Part shown: in pieces, positions 26,101-33,826 of the stretch
How positions within the stretch are numbered: position 1 is the stretch's first letter
How the letters are laid out: each line of letters opens with the position of its first letter
Source of the DNA: Arthrobacter sp. SLBN-122
Lineage (GTDB): Bacteria; Actinomycetota; Actinomycetes; Actinomycetales; Micrococcaceae
Length of the DNA stretch: 64,000 bases
Assembly (NCBI RefSeq): GCF_006715165.1
Contig: NZ_VFMS01000001.1
Span: forward strand, 1,054,001 to 1,118,000
Direction: 5' to 3'
The notes under the pieces: generated by a model
The model's input: only the letters and a program-made list of their open reading frames with translations
Database searches by the model: none
Told to the model about the DNA's origin: nothing
Program-made: the position numbers and the translations under genes

Positions 26101-26413
26101 CAGCGTGCCGGGCGGGAACGGGGTGGTGATCGAGCCGCCGCTGTGCCGGCTGGAGCACGTCCGCGGCAGCGTCCCGGTGGGCAACGGGTATGTGCAGGCC
26201 GCTTGGCGGCGCCGCGGCGGACAGGTGGAACTGGAGTGCACCATTCCACCTGGCGTTACAGCCACCGTCCGGCTGCCCGCCGGCACGTACGGCGTCAAGG
26301 GGCCCGGTGCGGATGCCGCCGTCGTGCCTTCCGCTGCAGGTGACCGTCAGGCGGACGGGGCCGCCCGGGACTTCCGGGTGCACACCGGAACCTGGACCTT
26401 CACGCCCGCCTAA
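23147..26413 (+). CDS. Alpha-L-rhamnosidase (GH78)
   Basis: A 1088-aa intracellular glycosidase that releases L-rhamnose from the non-reducing ends of oligosaccharides. The order is an N-terminal fibronectin-like Bac_rhamnosid_N segment (about 1-110), an inserted LamG-like jelly roll (about 125-290), a second beta domain (about 320-640), and then the (alpha/alpha)6 catalytic barrel. The signature EQFVDTPTREKGQFLADAAN near residue 652 holds the acidic catalytic residue region, and RFGYDMECAAKTTVNAQAY and TFTWEAWDLADGSDYSQSHA follow. The C-terminal beta domain is present. There is no signal peptide, so it acts on imported sugars. It overlaps the oxidoreductase gene by one base and feeds the rhamnose operon. 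Confidence 0.93.
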   Translation: MAAQEPETGQLHASNLLTDGLQSCLTAAPSPVFSWQLDLDHDADPALARQTGYELEVQDSQGTVLWTSGPVASSCQRGIPYGGSPLGDDADYAWRVRIRDGAGAPGSWSALQTFSTGLTDSSWQAGWMGRTPGGRAPLELLNDALRVAGSPFLPVPCPGLRSFRLEARLRPMMGRAGLLLRSSGPGTGLLLELGADGQVSLRLAPAWEIPASAAPETPVLASAHALGAASGAWRDLAVSDDGRTIRVAVDGLELLAVDEPLEQSVGQVAAGTIALHQGPRSQAEYASLRIAGTTEGKPGEREELLLDHRFDAGSELALACLARWSRTTAHRQPDEWTLFRTTLNLTGTVRRARLYAAAHHHAQLSVAGTPCLSTTSFGYPGEGYYDAADLTEVLTQHPADTPVPVTALLHWYGPGQGRAASIPGLLVRLTVDYDDGRREVLTSGPGWTAGEAPYRQSGYRNDEGDPVEHLDGEAAASLSAAVDLPAAITSGRHPSSDFPRLHPRRTFLAGRFVAPQQFLTAVDGTMVADFGQVVPARPEIDFLAGAPGRTVMLRAGYALGPDGRVDAGKTASQNTDMSFPYTQTSGPQQYRASVHLGFRYLELPGVDAAEVSRIGAASVHASHPGEGSFSSSDPVLDSVFGLLRDSALYGVQEQFVDTPTREKGQFLADAANISYATMALFGEHAFTAQALREFAWSARRYWNAGEEKGRYNAVYPNGDGKRDIPDFSLMLPEWAEEYHLRTGDLALVRELLPHLRDTADYALRYIPAEGPTAGLVTNLGGGSGPYLHGIVDWPAPGRFGYDMECAAKTTVNAQAYSALVSTARVCGAAGEEDAAARYAAAARALATAVRTRFRVNGVMVDGLQADGTPSSHASQHATSFPLSLGITEPTYAATDAARIAGMGMRQGPMTVHRLVRALVGQGMTDGVLDLLTNKDQPGWAQLLDRGATFTWEAWDLADGSDYSQSHAWSAAVLKEILEHLLGVRFSVPGGNGVVIEPPLCRLEHVRGSVPVGNGYVQAAWRRRGGQVELECTIPPGVTATVRLPAGTYGVKGPGADAAVVPSAAGDRQADGAARDFRVHTGTWTFTPA

Positions 26414-27687
26414 GCCTCCGTTGGCGCAGAATCCCGCTGCCGCCGCCCGTGCCACCAGAGCAGCAGGCCCACCACGGCCGCGGAGAGCATACCAAGGCCG
26501 CCGGTGACCACCAGGCCGGTGCGGACGCCGAACTGTTCGGTCAGCCAGCCCGCCAGGAGTCCCCCGCAGGCGTGCCCGCCCAGCAGGAGCGGAAGGTACA
26601 GCGCCATGACGCGGCCGCGAATGGCTGGCCCCGCCTCCAGCTGGACAGCTGTGGCGGCGCTGGTCAGGAACAAGAGCGTCATGATGCCCACCACCACCAG
26701 CATGCCCACGAACAGCACCAAGTTGGGCATGAGGGCGGCCACCAGCTGCGACAGCCCGAAGAGACCTGCCGCAGCCACGATGCCGCGGCGGCCCATGTTC
26801 CCCAGCCGGGCCGCAAGGAGCGCGCCTGCCAGCGCCCCGAGGGCACTGACGGTGTTGAACAGCCCGAAGCCTTCCACACCGTTGTGCCACACCCGTTCGG
26901 CGAAGGCGGCGAGGACCACGGGCCCGTTCATGCCGAAGGCACCCAGCAGCCCCGCCAGCAGGATGAGGAGAAGCAGCCGCGGCCGTTCCCGAACGTACCG
27001 GAAACCGGCCAGTACCTGCCCGCGCCCCCGCTCCGCCGGTACACCCGGATGCAGCTCCCGGCCACGGATGGCGGCGATCATGCCCAGCACCAGCACGCCG
27101 ATCAGCGCGTTTGAAGCGAAGGCCGCCGCCGGGCCCGCCTGTGCGATCAGGATGCCGCCCAGTGCCGGGCCGGCCATTGCGCCCAGCTGGGACAGCGCGT
27201 TGTTGAGTCCGATGGCGGGCCGCAGGCCGGCGTCGCCCACCACTTCATTGACGAAGACCTGCCGGGTGGGCTGGTCCACCGCTGCCGTAATGCCCAGGGC
27301 AATGCAGCTGGCGTAGACCACCCATACGGTGATGGTGCCGCTCGCGGCCCACGCGGCCAGCCCCACACCGAGGAGCACAATGATTGACTGGCACACCATC
27401 ATGATGCGGCGCTTGGGGAAGATGTCCACCACCAGTCCCGCGAGCGGCCCCACCACCAGCATGGGCAGGAATTGGAGGGCGACGGCGGCACCCACCGCGG
27501 CGGGGCTTCCGGTCAGCTGCAGCACCAGCCAGTCCTGGGCCAGGCGCTGCATCCAGACACCAAGGCTGCCGGCCAGCTGCATGGCCAGGAACAGGCGGTA
27601 GTTGTGCTGCTTTAAGGGGTGGTACCAGCGGGGCTGGCTGATCCCGGGACGGGCGGCCGGAGCCGAACGGGTGCGGCGGGAAGGCAC
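26410..27687 (-). CDS. MFS transporter, drug/exporter-like (MFS_3 type)
   Basis: A 425-aa protein with about 12 helices. It has the opening FLAMQLAGSLGVWMQRLAQD and QFLPMLVVGPLAGLVVDIFP, then KRRIMMVCQS, typical of DHA3/MFS_3 exporters. The GTG at 27687 starts two bases after the preceding stop; the longer frame upstream is a shadow of the DUF624-like gene. The 3' end overlaps the convergent GH78 gene by 4 bp. As the last gene of the second ABC operon it may export a sugar or by-product, but its substrate cannot be read from the sequence. Confidence 0.8.
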   Translation of the reverse strand: MPSRRTRSAPAARPGISQPRWYHPLKQHNYRLFLAMQLAGSLGVWMQRLAQDWLVLQLTGSPAAVGAAVALQFLPMLVVGPLAGLVVDIFPKRRIMMVCQSIIVLLGVGLAAWAASGTITVWVVYASCIALGITAAVDQPTRQVFVNEVVGDAGLRPAIGLNNALSQLGAMAGPALGGILIAQAGPAAAFASNALIGVLVLGMIAAIRGRELHPGVPAERGRGQVLAGFRYVRERPRLLLLILLAGLLGAFGMNGPVVLAAFAERVWHNGVEGFGLFNTVSALGALAGALLAARLGNMGRRGIVAAAGLFGLSQLVAALMPNLVLFVGMLVVVGIMTLLFLTSAATAVQLEAGPAIRGRVMALYLPLLLGGHACGGLLAGWLTEQFGVRTGLVVTGGLGMLSAAVVGLLLWWHGRRQRDSAPTEA

Positions 27688-27689
27688 AG

Positions 27690-28322
27690 TCAGTTGCGGT
27701 GGCGGTGGGAGCGCAGCTTCACTGCGGCTGCGGCCAGGATCAGGGTGCCGGGAACCACCACGAAAAGTGCGGCGAGCATCCAGACGAACACCACGGCACC
27801 GAACAGCGCGGCGGCGATCAGCAGGGAGCCGGTCCAGTCGCGCAGCGAGATTGCCTGGCCGGCGTGGAGGGCCCGGCGCCACGTGTCCTTGCCGGTGCTT
27901 CCGGTGCAGGAGGAATCAGACCATGCGGATGCCGTGCGGAGCAGCAGGATGGCTGCGCCGGCGGCAAGCAGCAGCGTGGCGGGAAGGACCACGCCACGGC
28001 CAGGCAACTGGCCCACCCACGCGAGCAGCAGGTTGAGGACAATCACGACGGCGGCTGCCGCCGTCATGAGCCCCAGTTTCCAGCTGCCGGGCAGGGCAGC
28101 CTTGAACAGGCCCCAGAGGCCGCGGACCGAATCGTCCCGGCCGTTCAGGTGCCGCTCAAGGTGGGCGGTACCGGCGGCGTAGGCGGCGGGAATGGTGACC
28201 AGCGGGATGGACAGCACCAGCACCAGCACCCCCGCCAGGAGGGTTTCGGAGAACAGGGCGAACCGGTTCACCGGGATGGGCTCGTGGCTGGATGCGGGCG
28301 TGGTGCTGTCCATGGTGCTCAT
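27690..28322 (-). CDS. DUF624-like membrane protein
   Basis: A 210-aa protein with about five hydrophobic segments (LFSETLLAGVLVLVLSIPLV, LMTAAAAVVIVLNLLLAWVG, LLIAAALFGAVVFVWMLAAL). It starts like YesL-family proteins with FALFSETLLAG in place of the FF.T motif. It is weakly similar to the DUF624 protein at 21019 and, like it, sits beside sugar ABC genes. The function is unknown. It follows the permease gene after 17 bp and is followed by the MFS gene after 2 bp, so it belongs to the operon. Confidence 0.7.
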   Translation of the reverse strand: MSTMDSTTPASSHEPIPVNRFALFSETLLAGVLVLVLSIPLVTIPAAYAAGTAHLERHLNGRDDSVRGLWGLFKAALPGSWKLGLMTAAAAVVIVLNLLLAWVGQLPGRGVVLPATLLLAAGAAILLLRTASAWSDSSCTGSTGKDTWRRALHAGQAISLRDWTGSLLIAAALFGAVVFVWMLAALFVVVPGTLILAAAAVKLRSHRHRN

Positions 28323-28339
28323 TTTCTGTCTCGTTTCCG

Positions 28340-29257
28340 CTAGCCCTTGAGGCCCTGGGTGGAGACGCCTTCAACAATGTACCGCTGGAAGATCAGGAAG
28401 AAGATCAGCACCGGCAGCAGGGCCAGGACGGACATGGCAATCATGGCGCCGTAGTCCGAGGACTGGGTCTGGTCCACGAAGAGCCGCAGTGCCAGCGGCA
28501 GCGGGTACTTGTCCGGGGTGTTCAGGTACAGCAGCGGACCCAGGAAGTCGTTCCAGCTCCAGATGAAGGAGAAGATCGACGTGGAGATCAGGGCCGGCTT
28601 CATCAGCGGCAGCATGATGGAGCCGAAAATCCGTGCGTGTCCTGCGCCGTCGATCCTTGCCGCCTCATCCAGTTCAGCGGGCAGGCCGCGCATGAACTGG
28701 ACCATGAGGAAGACGAAGAACGCATCCGCGGCCAGGAACTTGCCGATCAGCAGCGGCACATAGGTGTCCACCAGGCCCAACTGCTGGAACACGATGTACT
28801 GCGGGATGATCACCACGTGGAAGGGCAGCAGCAGGGTGGCGATCATCATGCCGAAGAAGACGCTGCGGCCGGGGAAGTTGATCCGGGCGAATGCGTACGC
28901 CGACACACTTGCCGAGAGGACGGTCCCCACCACCGCACCGATGGCCAGGATCAGCGAGTTGGTGAAGAACTGCAGGGTGGACACCCCGCCGATCCCGTCC
29001 ATCGCCGTGACGAAGTTGTCGAAGCTGAAGTTGTTGGACCACAGCGACGTGTTCTGGCCGCCGATTTCCGCGTTGGGCTTGAAGGACGAGGCAATCATCC
29101 ACAGACCGGGGTAGAGCACGATGCCGGTCAGGATCAAGGCCACGAGGTGGAAGATGACGCTCTTGGCCCGCTTGGTCCCGGTGGATTCGGATTTCGGGTT
29201 GTAGGCCTGGGCCGCGGTGTCCGGGGCGGACTGGGTTGGCGTTGCCATGGTTGTCAT
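28340..29257 (-). CDS. CUT1 ABC transporter permease (MalG type)
   Basis: A 305-aa permease with six helices. The EAA loop (ELDEAARIDGAGHARIFGSI) is present, and the protein ends with the family tail YIVEGVSTQGLKG. The start overlaps the upstream MalF-type gene as ATGA, so the pair is translationally coupled. Together with the lipoprotein encoded upstream it forms an importer, most likely for a galactose-containing oligosaccharide given the divergent GH42 beta-galactosidase. No ATPase is encoded nearby. Confidence 0.9.
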   Translation of the reverse strand: MTTMATPTQSAPDTAAQAYNPKSESTGTKRAKSVIFHLVALILTGIVLYPGLWMIASSFKPNAEIGGQNTSLWSNNFSFDNFVTAMDGIGGVSTLQFFTNSLILAIGAVVGTVLSASVSAYAFARINFPGRSVFFGMMIATLLLPFHVVIIPQYIVFQQLGLVDTYVPLLIGKFLAADAFFVFLMVQFMRGLPAELDEAARIDGAGHARIFGSIMLPLMKPALISTSIFSFIWSWNDFLGPLLYLNTPDKYPLPLALRLFVDQTQSSDYGAMIAMSVLALLPVLIFFLIFQRYIVEGVSTQGLKG

Positions 29258-30207
29258 TTTGCATCACCGCTGTAGTGGACCCAGGACTTGGACGTGCGGA
29301 AGAAGATCAGCGTGATGATGCCGACCACGATCACCAGCAGCCAGGCCATGGCCGAGGCGTAGCCCATCCGGAAATCGCTGAAGCCCCGCAGGTACAGGTA
29401 GAGGGTGTAGAAGAGGGTGGAGCCGGCGGGGCCGCCTTCACCGTTGGAAATAATGTAGGCCGATGCGAAGATCTGGAATGCGTGGATGGTCTCCATCAGC
29501 AGGTTGAAGAAGATCACCGGGGAGAGCATGGGCCAGGTGATGTTGAAGAACTTCCGCACCGGGCCGGCGCCGTCCATCGAGGCTGCCTCATAGAGATCAA
29601 CGGGGATCTGCTTGAGGCCGGCCAGGAAGATCACCATCGGGGCACCGAACTGCCACACCGTCAGCAGGATGAACATCGGCATGGTCATTGCGGGGTTGCC
29701 CACCCAGCCGCCCAGGTTGATCCCGAAGAAGGACAGGCCCTGGTCCACCGGGCCGCTGTCGCCGAACATCGCTTTCCAGACGATGGCGATGGAGACGGAT
29801 GCACCGATCAGCGACGGGGCGTAGAAGGCGGAGCGGTAGAAGCCCTGGCCACGGCGCTTGCTGTTCAGCAGCATGGCCACCGCCAGCGCCGCCGCGAGTT
29901 TCAGCGGCGTACCGAACACCACGTAGCCCACGGTCACGCCAACGGACTGCAGGAAGCGCTCGTCCTGGAACAGGGTGGTGTAGTTGTCCAGGCCGATCCA
30001 CTTTGGCGGCTCGAACAGGTTGTAGTTGGTGAAGGACAGGTAGAGCGAGGAGATCATTGGCCCAACCGTGAGGGCAATGAATCCCAGCAGCCAGGGCAGC
30101 AGGAAGGTGTAGCCGGCACGGGCATCCGCGCCCCGCCGCCGCGACTTGCGCGGCAGCGGGGATCCGGACGACGCCGAACGCCTGCTCAGGGTTGGGCTTT
30201 GAGTCAC
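29254..30207 (-). CDS. CUT1 ABC transporter permease (MalF type)
   Basis: A 317-aa permease starting with GTG and a basic arm (PLPRKSRRRGADARAGYTFL). Transmembrane helices include LLPWLLGFIALTVGPMISSL and the last AMAWLLVIVVGIITLIFF. The EAA loop is DLYEAASMDGAGPVRKFFNI. It lies 48 bp after the binding-protein gene and overlaps the MalG-type gene by 4 bp. It forms the heterodimeric membrane channel with that protein. Confidence 0.9.
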   Translation of the reverse strand: MTQSPTLSRRSASSGSPLPRKSRRRGADARAGYTFLLPWLLGFIALTVGPMISSLYLSFTNYNLFEPPKWIGLDNYTTLFQDERFLQSVGVTVGYVVFGTPLKLAAALAVAMLLNSKRRGQGFYRSAFYAPSLIGASVSIAIVWKAMFGDSGPVDQGLSFFGINLGGWVGNPAMTMPMFILLTVWQFGAPMVIFLAGLKQIPVDLYEAASMDGAGPVRKFFNITWPMLSPVIFFNLLMETIHAFQIFASAYIISNGEGGPAGSTLFYTLYLYLRGFSDFRMGYASAMAWLLVIVVGIITLIFFRTSKSWVHYSGDAK

Positions 30208-30254
30208 GAGGTCATTCCGTCAGTCGTGAACGCTTGATGAGGCAATGTGCCTGA

Positions 30255-31544
30255 TCAGCCGTTCTGCTTGATGAGGTCTTCGGCTTCCTTGAACCAGGCA
30301 TCGGTGGCACCGTCGATGGTGAGCTTGCCGTAGTTCAGGTCCGAGGCGATGCGCTTGAAGGAGGCTTCGAGCGTGCCGAAACCGACGATGGGCGGCTCAG
30401 GGGCGTCCTTGAGGTACTTTTCAATGGACTTTTCGTAATCCACCACCAGCTTGTCCGTGCCTTCGAACGTGGTGCCGTCACGCTGGGTCTTGGAGGCGGG
30501 GACGCCGCGGGAGGTCTTGAAAATCTGGCCCACCTCCGGGTCGTTGACCATAAAGTCAATGAACCGGGCAGCAGCGTCCTTGTACTTGGTCTTCGCACTG
30601 GCCACCATCAGCATGGAAGGCTTGAGGAACAGGCCAAGATTGTTCGGATCGTCGGACGGAACCGGCACCAGCTTGAGTTCCTTGGCGCCGCTGTCGCCCA
30701 GGTAGCCGGCCATGAAGTTGTCCCAGGTGACTTCCGTGGCAGTGGCGTTGGAGCCGAACGGCGACTTCGGAGCCAGCTGCGTCACGCGGTCCTCGGGAAT
30801 GATGGCACCTGTACCCCGCAGGTTCGCGGGAAGGTTCCACCACTTCTTCAGGTCGTCCTTGCTGAAGCCCAGCTTGCCGTCAGAGGTGAAGGCCTCGATC
30901 TTGTTCTGGCGCAGCCAGATGTTGAACATCCACCAGACGCCGGTGTAGTCGGTGCCGCCGTAGAGGGCGCCGTTGCTCTTGGTTCCCACCTGGGTAAGGA
31001 AGTCGTTGAATTCCTTGTAGGTCCATTTGCCGGTCGGCTCCGCGATGCCCAACGGGGCCAGCTTTGCGGGGTCATAGTAAACGGCGAAGGCGTTGGTGCT
31101 GGTGGGGATGCCGTAGGTCTTGCCCTTGATCTGGCCCGACGGCAGGAGGGACTTGTCAAAGGCGGATGTATCGATCTTGACGGTGCTGAGGTCCAGGAGC
31201 TGGTTGCGCTGGCCGTAGTCGCGCAGGTAGGACAGGTCCCACTGCATGACGTCCGGCAGGCCACCGCCGGCAGCCTCGGTGGCACGCTTCTGCCAGTAGC
31301 CGGCGAAGTCGGTGAAGTTGCCGTTGACCTTGATGTCCGGGTTCTTGGATTCGAACAGCTCGATGGCCTTGCGGGTGCGCGTCGCGCGGTCGTCGTTGCC
31401 CCACCAGGTGTAGTTGATGGTGACGGGTTTCTCAGCGGATCCGGTCTGGCCGGAAGAGCTGGATCCGTTGCCGCACGCCGACAGCGCTGCGGCGGATGCG
31501 GTGCCGATGGCCACGGTAGTGAGGAAATGCCTTCTGTTGATCAC
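30255..31544 (-). CDS. CUT1 sugar-binding lipoprotein (SBP_bac_1)
   Basis: A 429-aa binding protein. The GTG at 31544 is chosen because AAGGAGG lies seven bases upstream. It gives a signal peptide MINRRHFLTTVAIGTASAAA with lipobox LSAC and an RR pair that suggests Tat export. The mature protein (INYTWWGNDDRATRTRKAIE, FESKNPDIKVNGNFTDFAGY) is similar to the two binding proteins near 35 and 39 kb. It is the first gene of the operon, divergent from GH42, behind a promoter overlapped by a TGTATCGTTTCA operator. The ligand is probably a galacto-oligosaccharide, by context. Confidence 0.92.
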   Translation of the reverse strand: MINRRHFLTTVAIGTASAAALSACGNGSSSSGQTGSAEKPVTINYTWWGNDDRATRTRKAIELFESKNPDIKVNGNFTDFAGYWQKRATEAAGGGLPDVMQWDLSYLRDYGQRNQLLDLSTVKIDTSAFDKSLLPSGQIKGKTYGIPTSTNAFAVYYDPAKLAPLGIAEPTGKWTYKEFNDFLTQVGTKSNGALYGGTDYTGVWWMFNIWLRQNKIEAFTSDGKLGFSKDDLKKWWNLPANLRGTGAIIPEDRVTQLAPKSPFGSNATATEVTWDNFMAGYLGDSGAKELKLVPVPSDDPNNLGLFLKPSMLMVASAKTKYKDAAARFIDFMVNDPEVGQIFKTSRGVPASKTQRDGTTFEGTDKLVVDYEKSIEKYLKDAPEPPIVGFGTLEASFKRIASDLNYGKLTIDGATDAWFKEAEDLIKQNG

Positions 31545-31621
31545 GGGAGCCTCCTTGCTCGATGAGTGCTTTGCCATTTCTCGGCCTACAACGTGAGTAG
31601 TGAGCTGGCTTACACGGCTTC

Positions 31622-31668
31622 TGAAACGATACAATATCTTCATTCCCGAAATTGGGCAAGCGTTTTCC
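31622..31668. promoter_or_regulatory. Promoter and operators between the ABC operon and GH42
   Basis: On the minus strand TTGCCC (31659-31654), a 17-bp spacer and TATTGT (31636-31631) form a promoter. TGTATCGTTTCA (reverse of 31622-31633) overlaps and follows the -10, the same arrangement as at rhaM. A second LacI-like site, GCAAGCGTTTTCC (31656-31668), overlaps the -35 and is of the other operator type. Both could govern the divergent GH42 gene as well. Confidence 0.55.
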
Positions 31669-31719
31669 AAAGGTCTGATGTCAGATCGGGTTTTCGCCCC
31701 AAACAGACAAAGGAGTCCC

Positions 31720-33735
31720 ATGACAGAGCAGGAAACCACCGGGCCGTCGAGCATCTGGACCAAGATCCAGGGCATCGGTTTCGGTGGTGACTACAACCCT
31801 GAACAGTGGCCGGCCAGCGTCCGTTTGGAGGACCTGGAACTTATGCAGGAAGCGGGGGTGAATTTCCTCAGCGTGGGGATCTTCTCCTGGGCGCTGCTGG
31901 AACCCTCCGAAGGGCACTACGACTTCGGGTGGCTGGACGAGGTGATGGACAACCTGGCCGGCATCGGGGTGAAGGTGGCCCTGGCCACCGCCACCGCCGC
32001 TCCCCCCGCCTGGCTGGTCCGGAAGCATCCGGAAATCCTGCCGGTCACGGCTGACGGAACTGTGCTGGGCCCGGGCTCGCGGCGGCACTACACGCCGTCG
32101 TCGGCCGTTTACCGCCGCTACGCCACCGGGATAACGCGCGCCCTCGCGGAACGGTACAAGGACCATCCGGCCCTGGCACTGTGGCATGTGGACAACGAAC
32201 TGGGCTGCCACGTCTCCGAGTTCTACGGGGACGACGACGCCGCTGCCTTCCGCGCCTGGCTGGAGCGCCGGTACGGGAGCATCGATGCGCTCAACGCTTC
32301 CTGGGGGACGGCATTCTGGTCCCAGAACTACGGCTCCTTTGAGGAGATCCTGCCGCCTTCCGTTGCGCCGTCCACCCTGAACCCGGGCCAGCAGCTGGAT
32401 TTCCAGCGGTTCAACTCCTGGGCGCTGATGGACTACTACCGGGAGCTCGTGGCTGTCCTGCGCGAAGTCACCCCGGACATCCCCTGTACCACCAACCTGA
32501 TGGCATCCAGCGCCACCAAGTCCATGGACTACTTCGACTGGGCCAAGGACCTGGACGTCATCGCCAATGACCACTACCTGGTGGCTGCCGACCCCGAACG
32601 GCAGATCGAACTCGCGTTCAGCGCGGACCTCACCCGGGGGATTGCGGGCGGTGACCCGTGGATCCTGATGGAGCATTCGACGTCGGCCGTTAACTGGCAG
32701 CCGCGCAACCAGCCCAAGATGCCCGGCGAGATGCTGCGGAATTCGCTGGCCCACGTGGCCCGCGGGGCCGACGCCGTGATGTTCTTCCAGTGGCGGCAGA
32801 GCTTTGCCGGGTCCGAGAAGTTCCATTCGGCCATGGTGCCGCACGGCGGACGCAACGCGCGCGTGTGGCGTGAGGTGGTGGAGCTTGGGGCTGCGCTGAA
32901 ACGGCTTGAGCCCGTGCGCGCTTCGCGGGTCCAGTCCCGGGCTGCCATTGTCTTTGACTACGAGGCCTGGTGGGCCAGCGAGATCGACTCCAAGCCCAGC
33001 ATCGACGTGAAGTACCTGGACCTGATGCGGGCCTTCCACCGGGCACTGTTCCTCCGCGGGATTTCCGTGGACCTGGTTCATCCCTCCGCTTCACTGGAGG
33101 GGTATGACCTGGTCCTGGTGTGCACGCTGTACTCGGTGGCTGACGATGCCGCGGCCAACATTGCCGCAGCCGCCTCCGCCGGTGCCACGGTGCTGGTGAG
33201 CTACTTCAGCGGCATCGTGGACGAGAAGGACCATGTGCGGCTGGGCGGCTATCCCGGCGCCTTCCGCGAGCTCTTGGGGGTGCGGGTTGAGGAGTTCCAT
33301 CCCCTCCTTGCCGGTTCGCAGCTGAAGCTGAGCGACGGCACGGTGTCTTCGATCTGGAGCGAGGACCTCCACCTGGCCGGTGCGGAGGCAATGCAGTCCT
33401 TTACCGGGTACCCGCTGGAGGGAGTCCCTGCCCTCACCCGCCGCGCCGTGGGCTCGGGGGCGGCCTGGTACCTGGCCACCTTCCCCGACCGGGACGGGAT
33501 TGATGCTGTCCTGGACAAACTGCTGGCCGAGTCCGGCGTCTCCCCCGCCGCGGCTGCCGATCCCGGCGTGGAGCTGGTGCGCCGGCTTTCCTCCGACGGG
33601 CAGAGCTACCTGTTCGCGATCAACCACACCCGTTCGGACGCTTCGGTGTCGGCCACCGGCACCGACCTGCTGACCGGCGGGACATTCTCCGGGACCGTTC
33701 CGTCCGGCGGTGTTGCGGTTATCGCGGAGGCATAG
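31720..33735 (+). CDS. Beta-galactosidase (GH42)
   Basis: A 671-aa intracellular enzyme hydrolysing beta-galactosides, in this context probably galactan or arabinogalactan side-chain oligosaccharides. GH42 features are GFGGDYNPEQWP at the start, the acid/base Glu at residue 160 in WHVDNELGCH, and the nucleophile Glu at residue 318 in LMEHSTSAVNWQ. The trimerisation domain (VLVCTLYSVADDAAANIAAA, VLVSYFSGIVDEKDHV) and a small C-terminal beta domain follow. AAAGGAG lies upstream of ATG 31720; there is no signal peptide. It is divergent from its presumed importer operon and shares its control region. Confidence 0.95.
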   Translation: MTEQETTGPSSIWTKIQGIGFGGDYNPEQWPASVRLEDLELMQEAGVNFLSVGIFSWALLEPSEGHYDFGWLDEVMDNLAGIGVKVALATATAAPPAWLVRKHPEILPVTADGTVLGPGSRRHYTPSSAVYRRYATGITRALAERYKDHPALALWHVDNELGCHVSEFYGDDDAAAFRAWLERRYGSIDALNASWGTAFWSQNYGSFEEILPPSVAPSTLNPGQQLDFQRFNSWALMDYYRELVAVLREVTPDIPCTTNLMASSATKSMDYFDWAKDLDVIANDHYLVAADPERQIELAFSADLTRGIAGGDPWILMEHSTSAVNWQPRNQPKMPGEMLRNSLAHVARGADAVMFFQWRQSFAGSEKFHSAMVPHGGRNARVWREVVELGAALKRLEPVRASRVQSRAAIVFDYEAWWASEIDSKPSIDVKYLDLMRAFHRALFLRGISVDLVHPSASLEGYDLVLVCTLYSVADDAAANIAAAASAGATVLVSYFSGIVDEKDHVRLGGYPGAFRELLGVRVEEFHPLLAGSQLKLSDGTVSSIWSEDLHLAGAEAMQSFTGYPLEGVPALTRRAVGSGAAWYLATFPDRDGIDAVLDKLLAESGVSPAAAADPGVELVRRLSSDGQSYLFAINHTRSDASVSATGTDLLTGGTFSGTVPSGGVAVIAEA

Positions 33736-33796
33736 GCGTCCGGGCGCGCCGGCTGGTTCAGCGCCCCCTTGCCCTGCGTCTGACGGAAACGCGTAC

Positions 33797-33826
33797 GACG
33801 GCGGCACCCCCTTGGGTGCCGCCGTC
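33797..33826 (+). terminator. Hairpin after GH42
   Basis: GACGGCGGCACCC and GGGTGCCGCCGTC form a perfect 13-bp stem with a CCTT loop about 60 bp after the GH42 stop. It marks the edge of the DUF222-HNH remnant, which begins immediately after. Confidence 0.65.

Noticed and set aside
24980..26890. 636-codon open frame on the - strand
   Set aside because: Antisense to the GH78 catalytic and C-terminal domains and running into the MFS gene in another frame; no domain visible.
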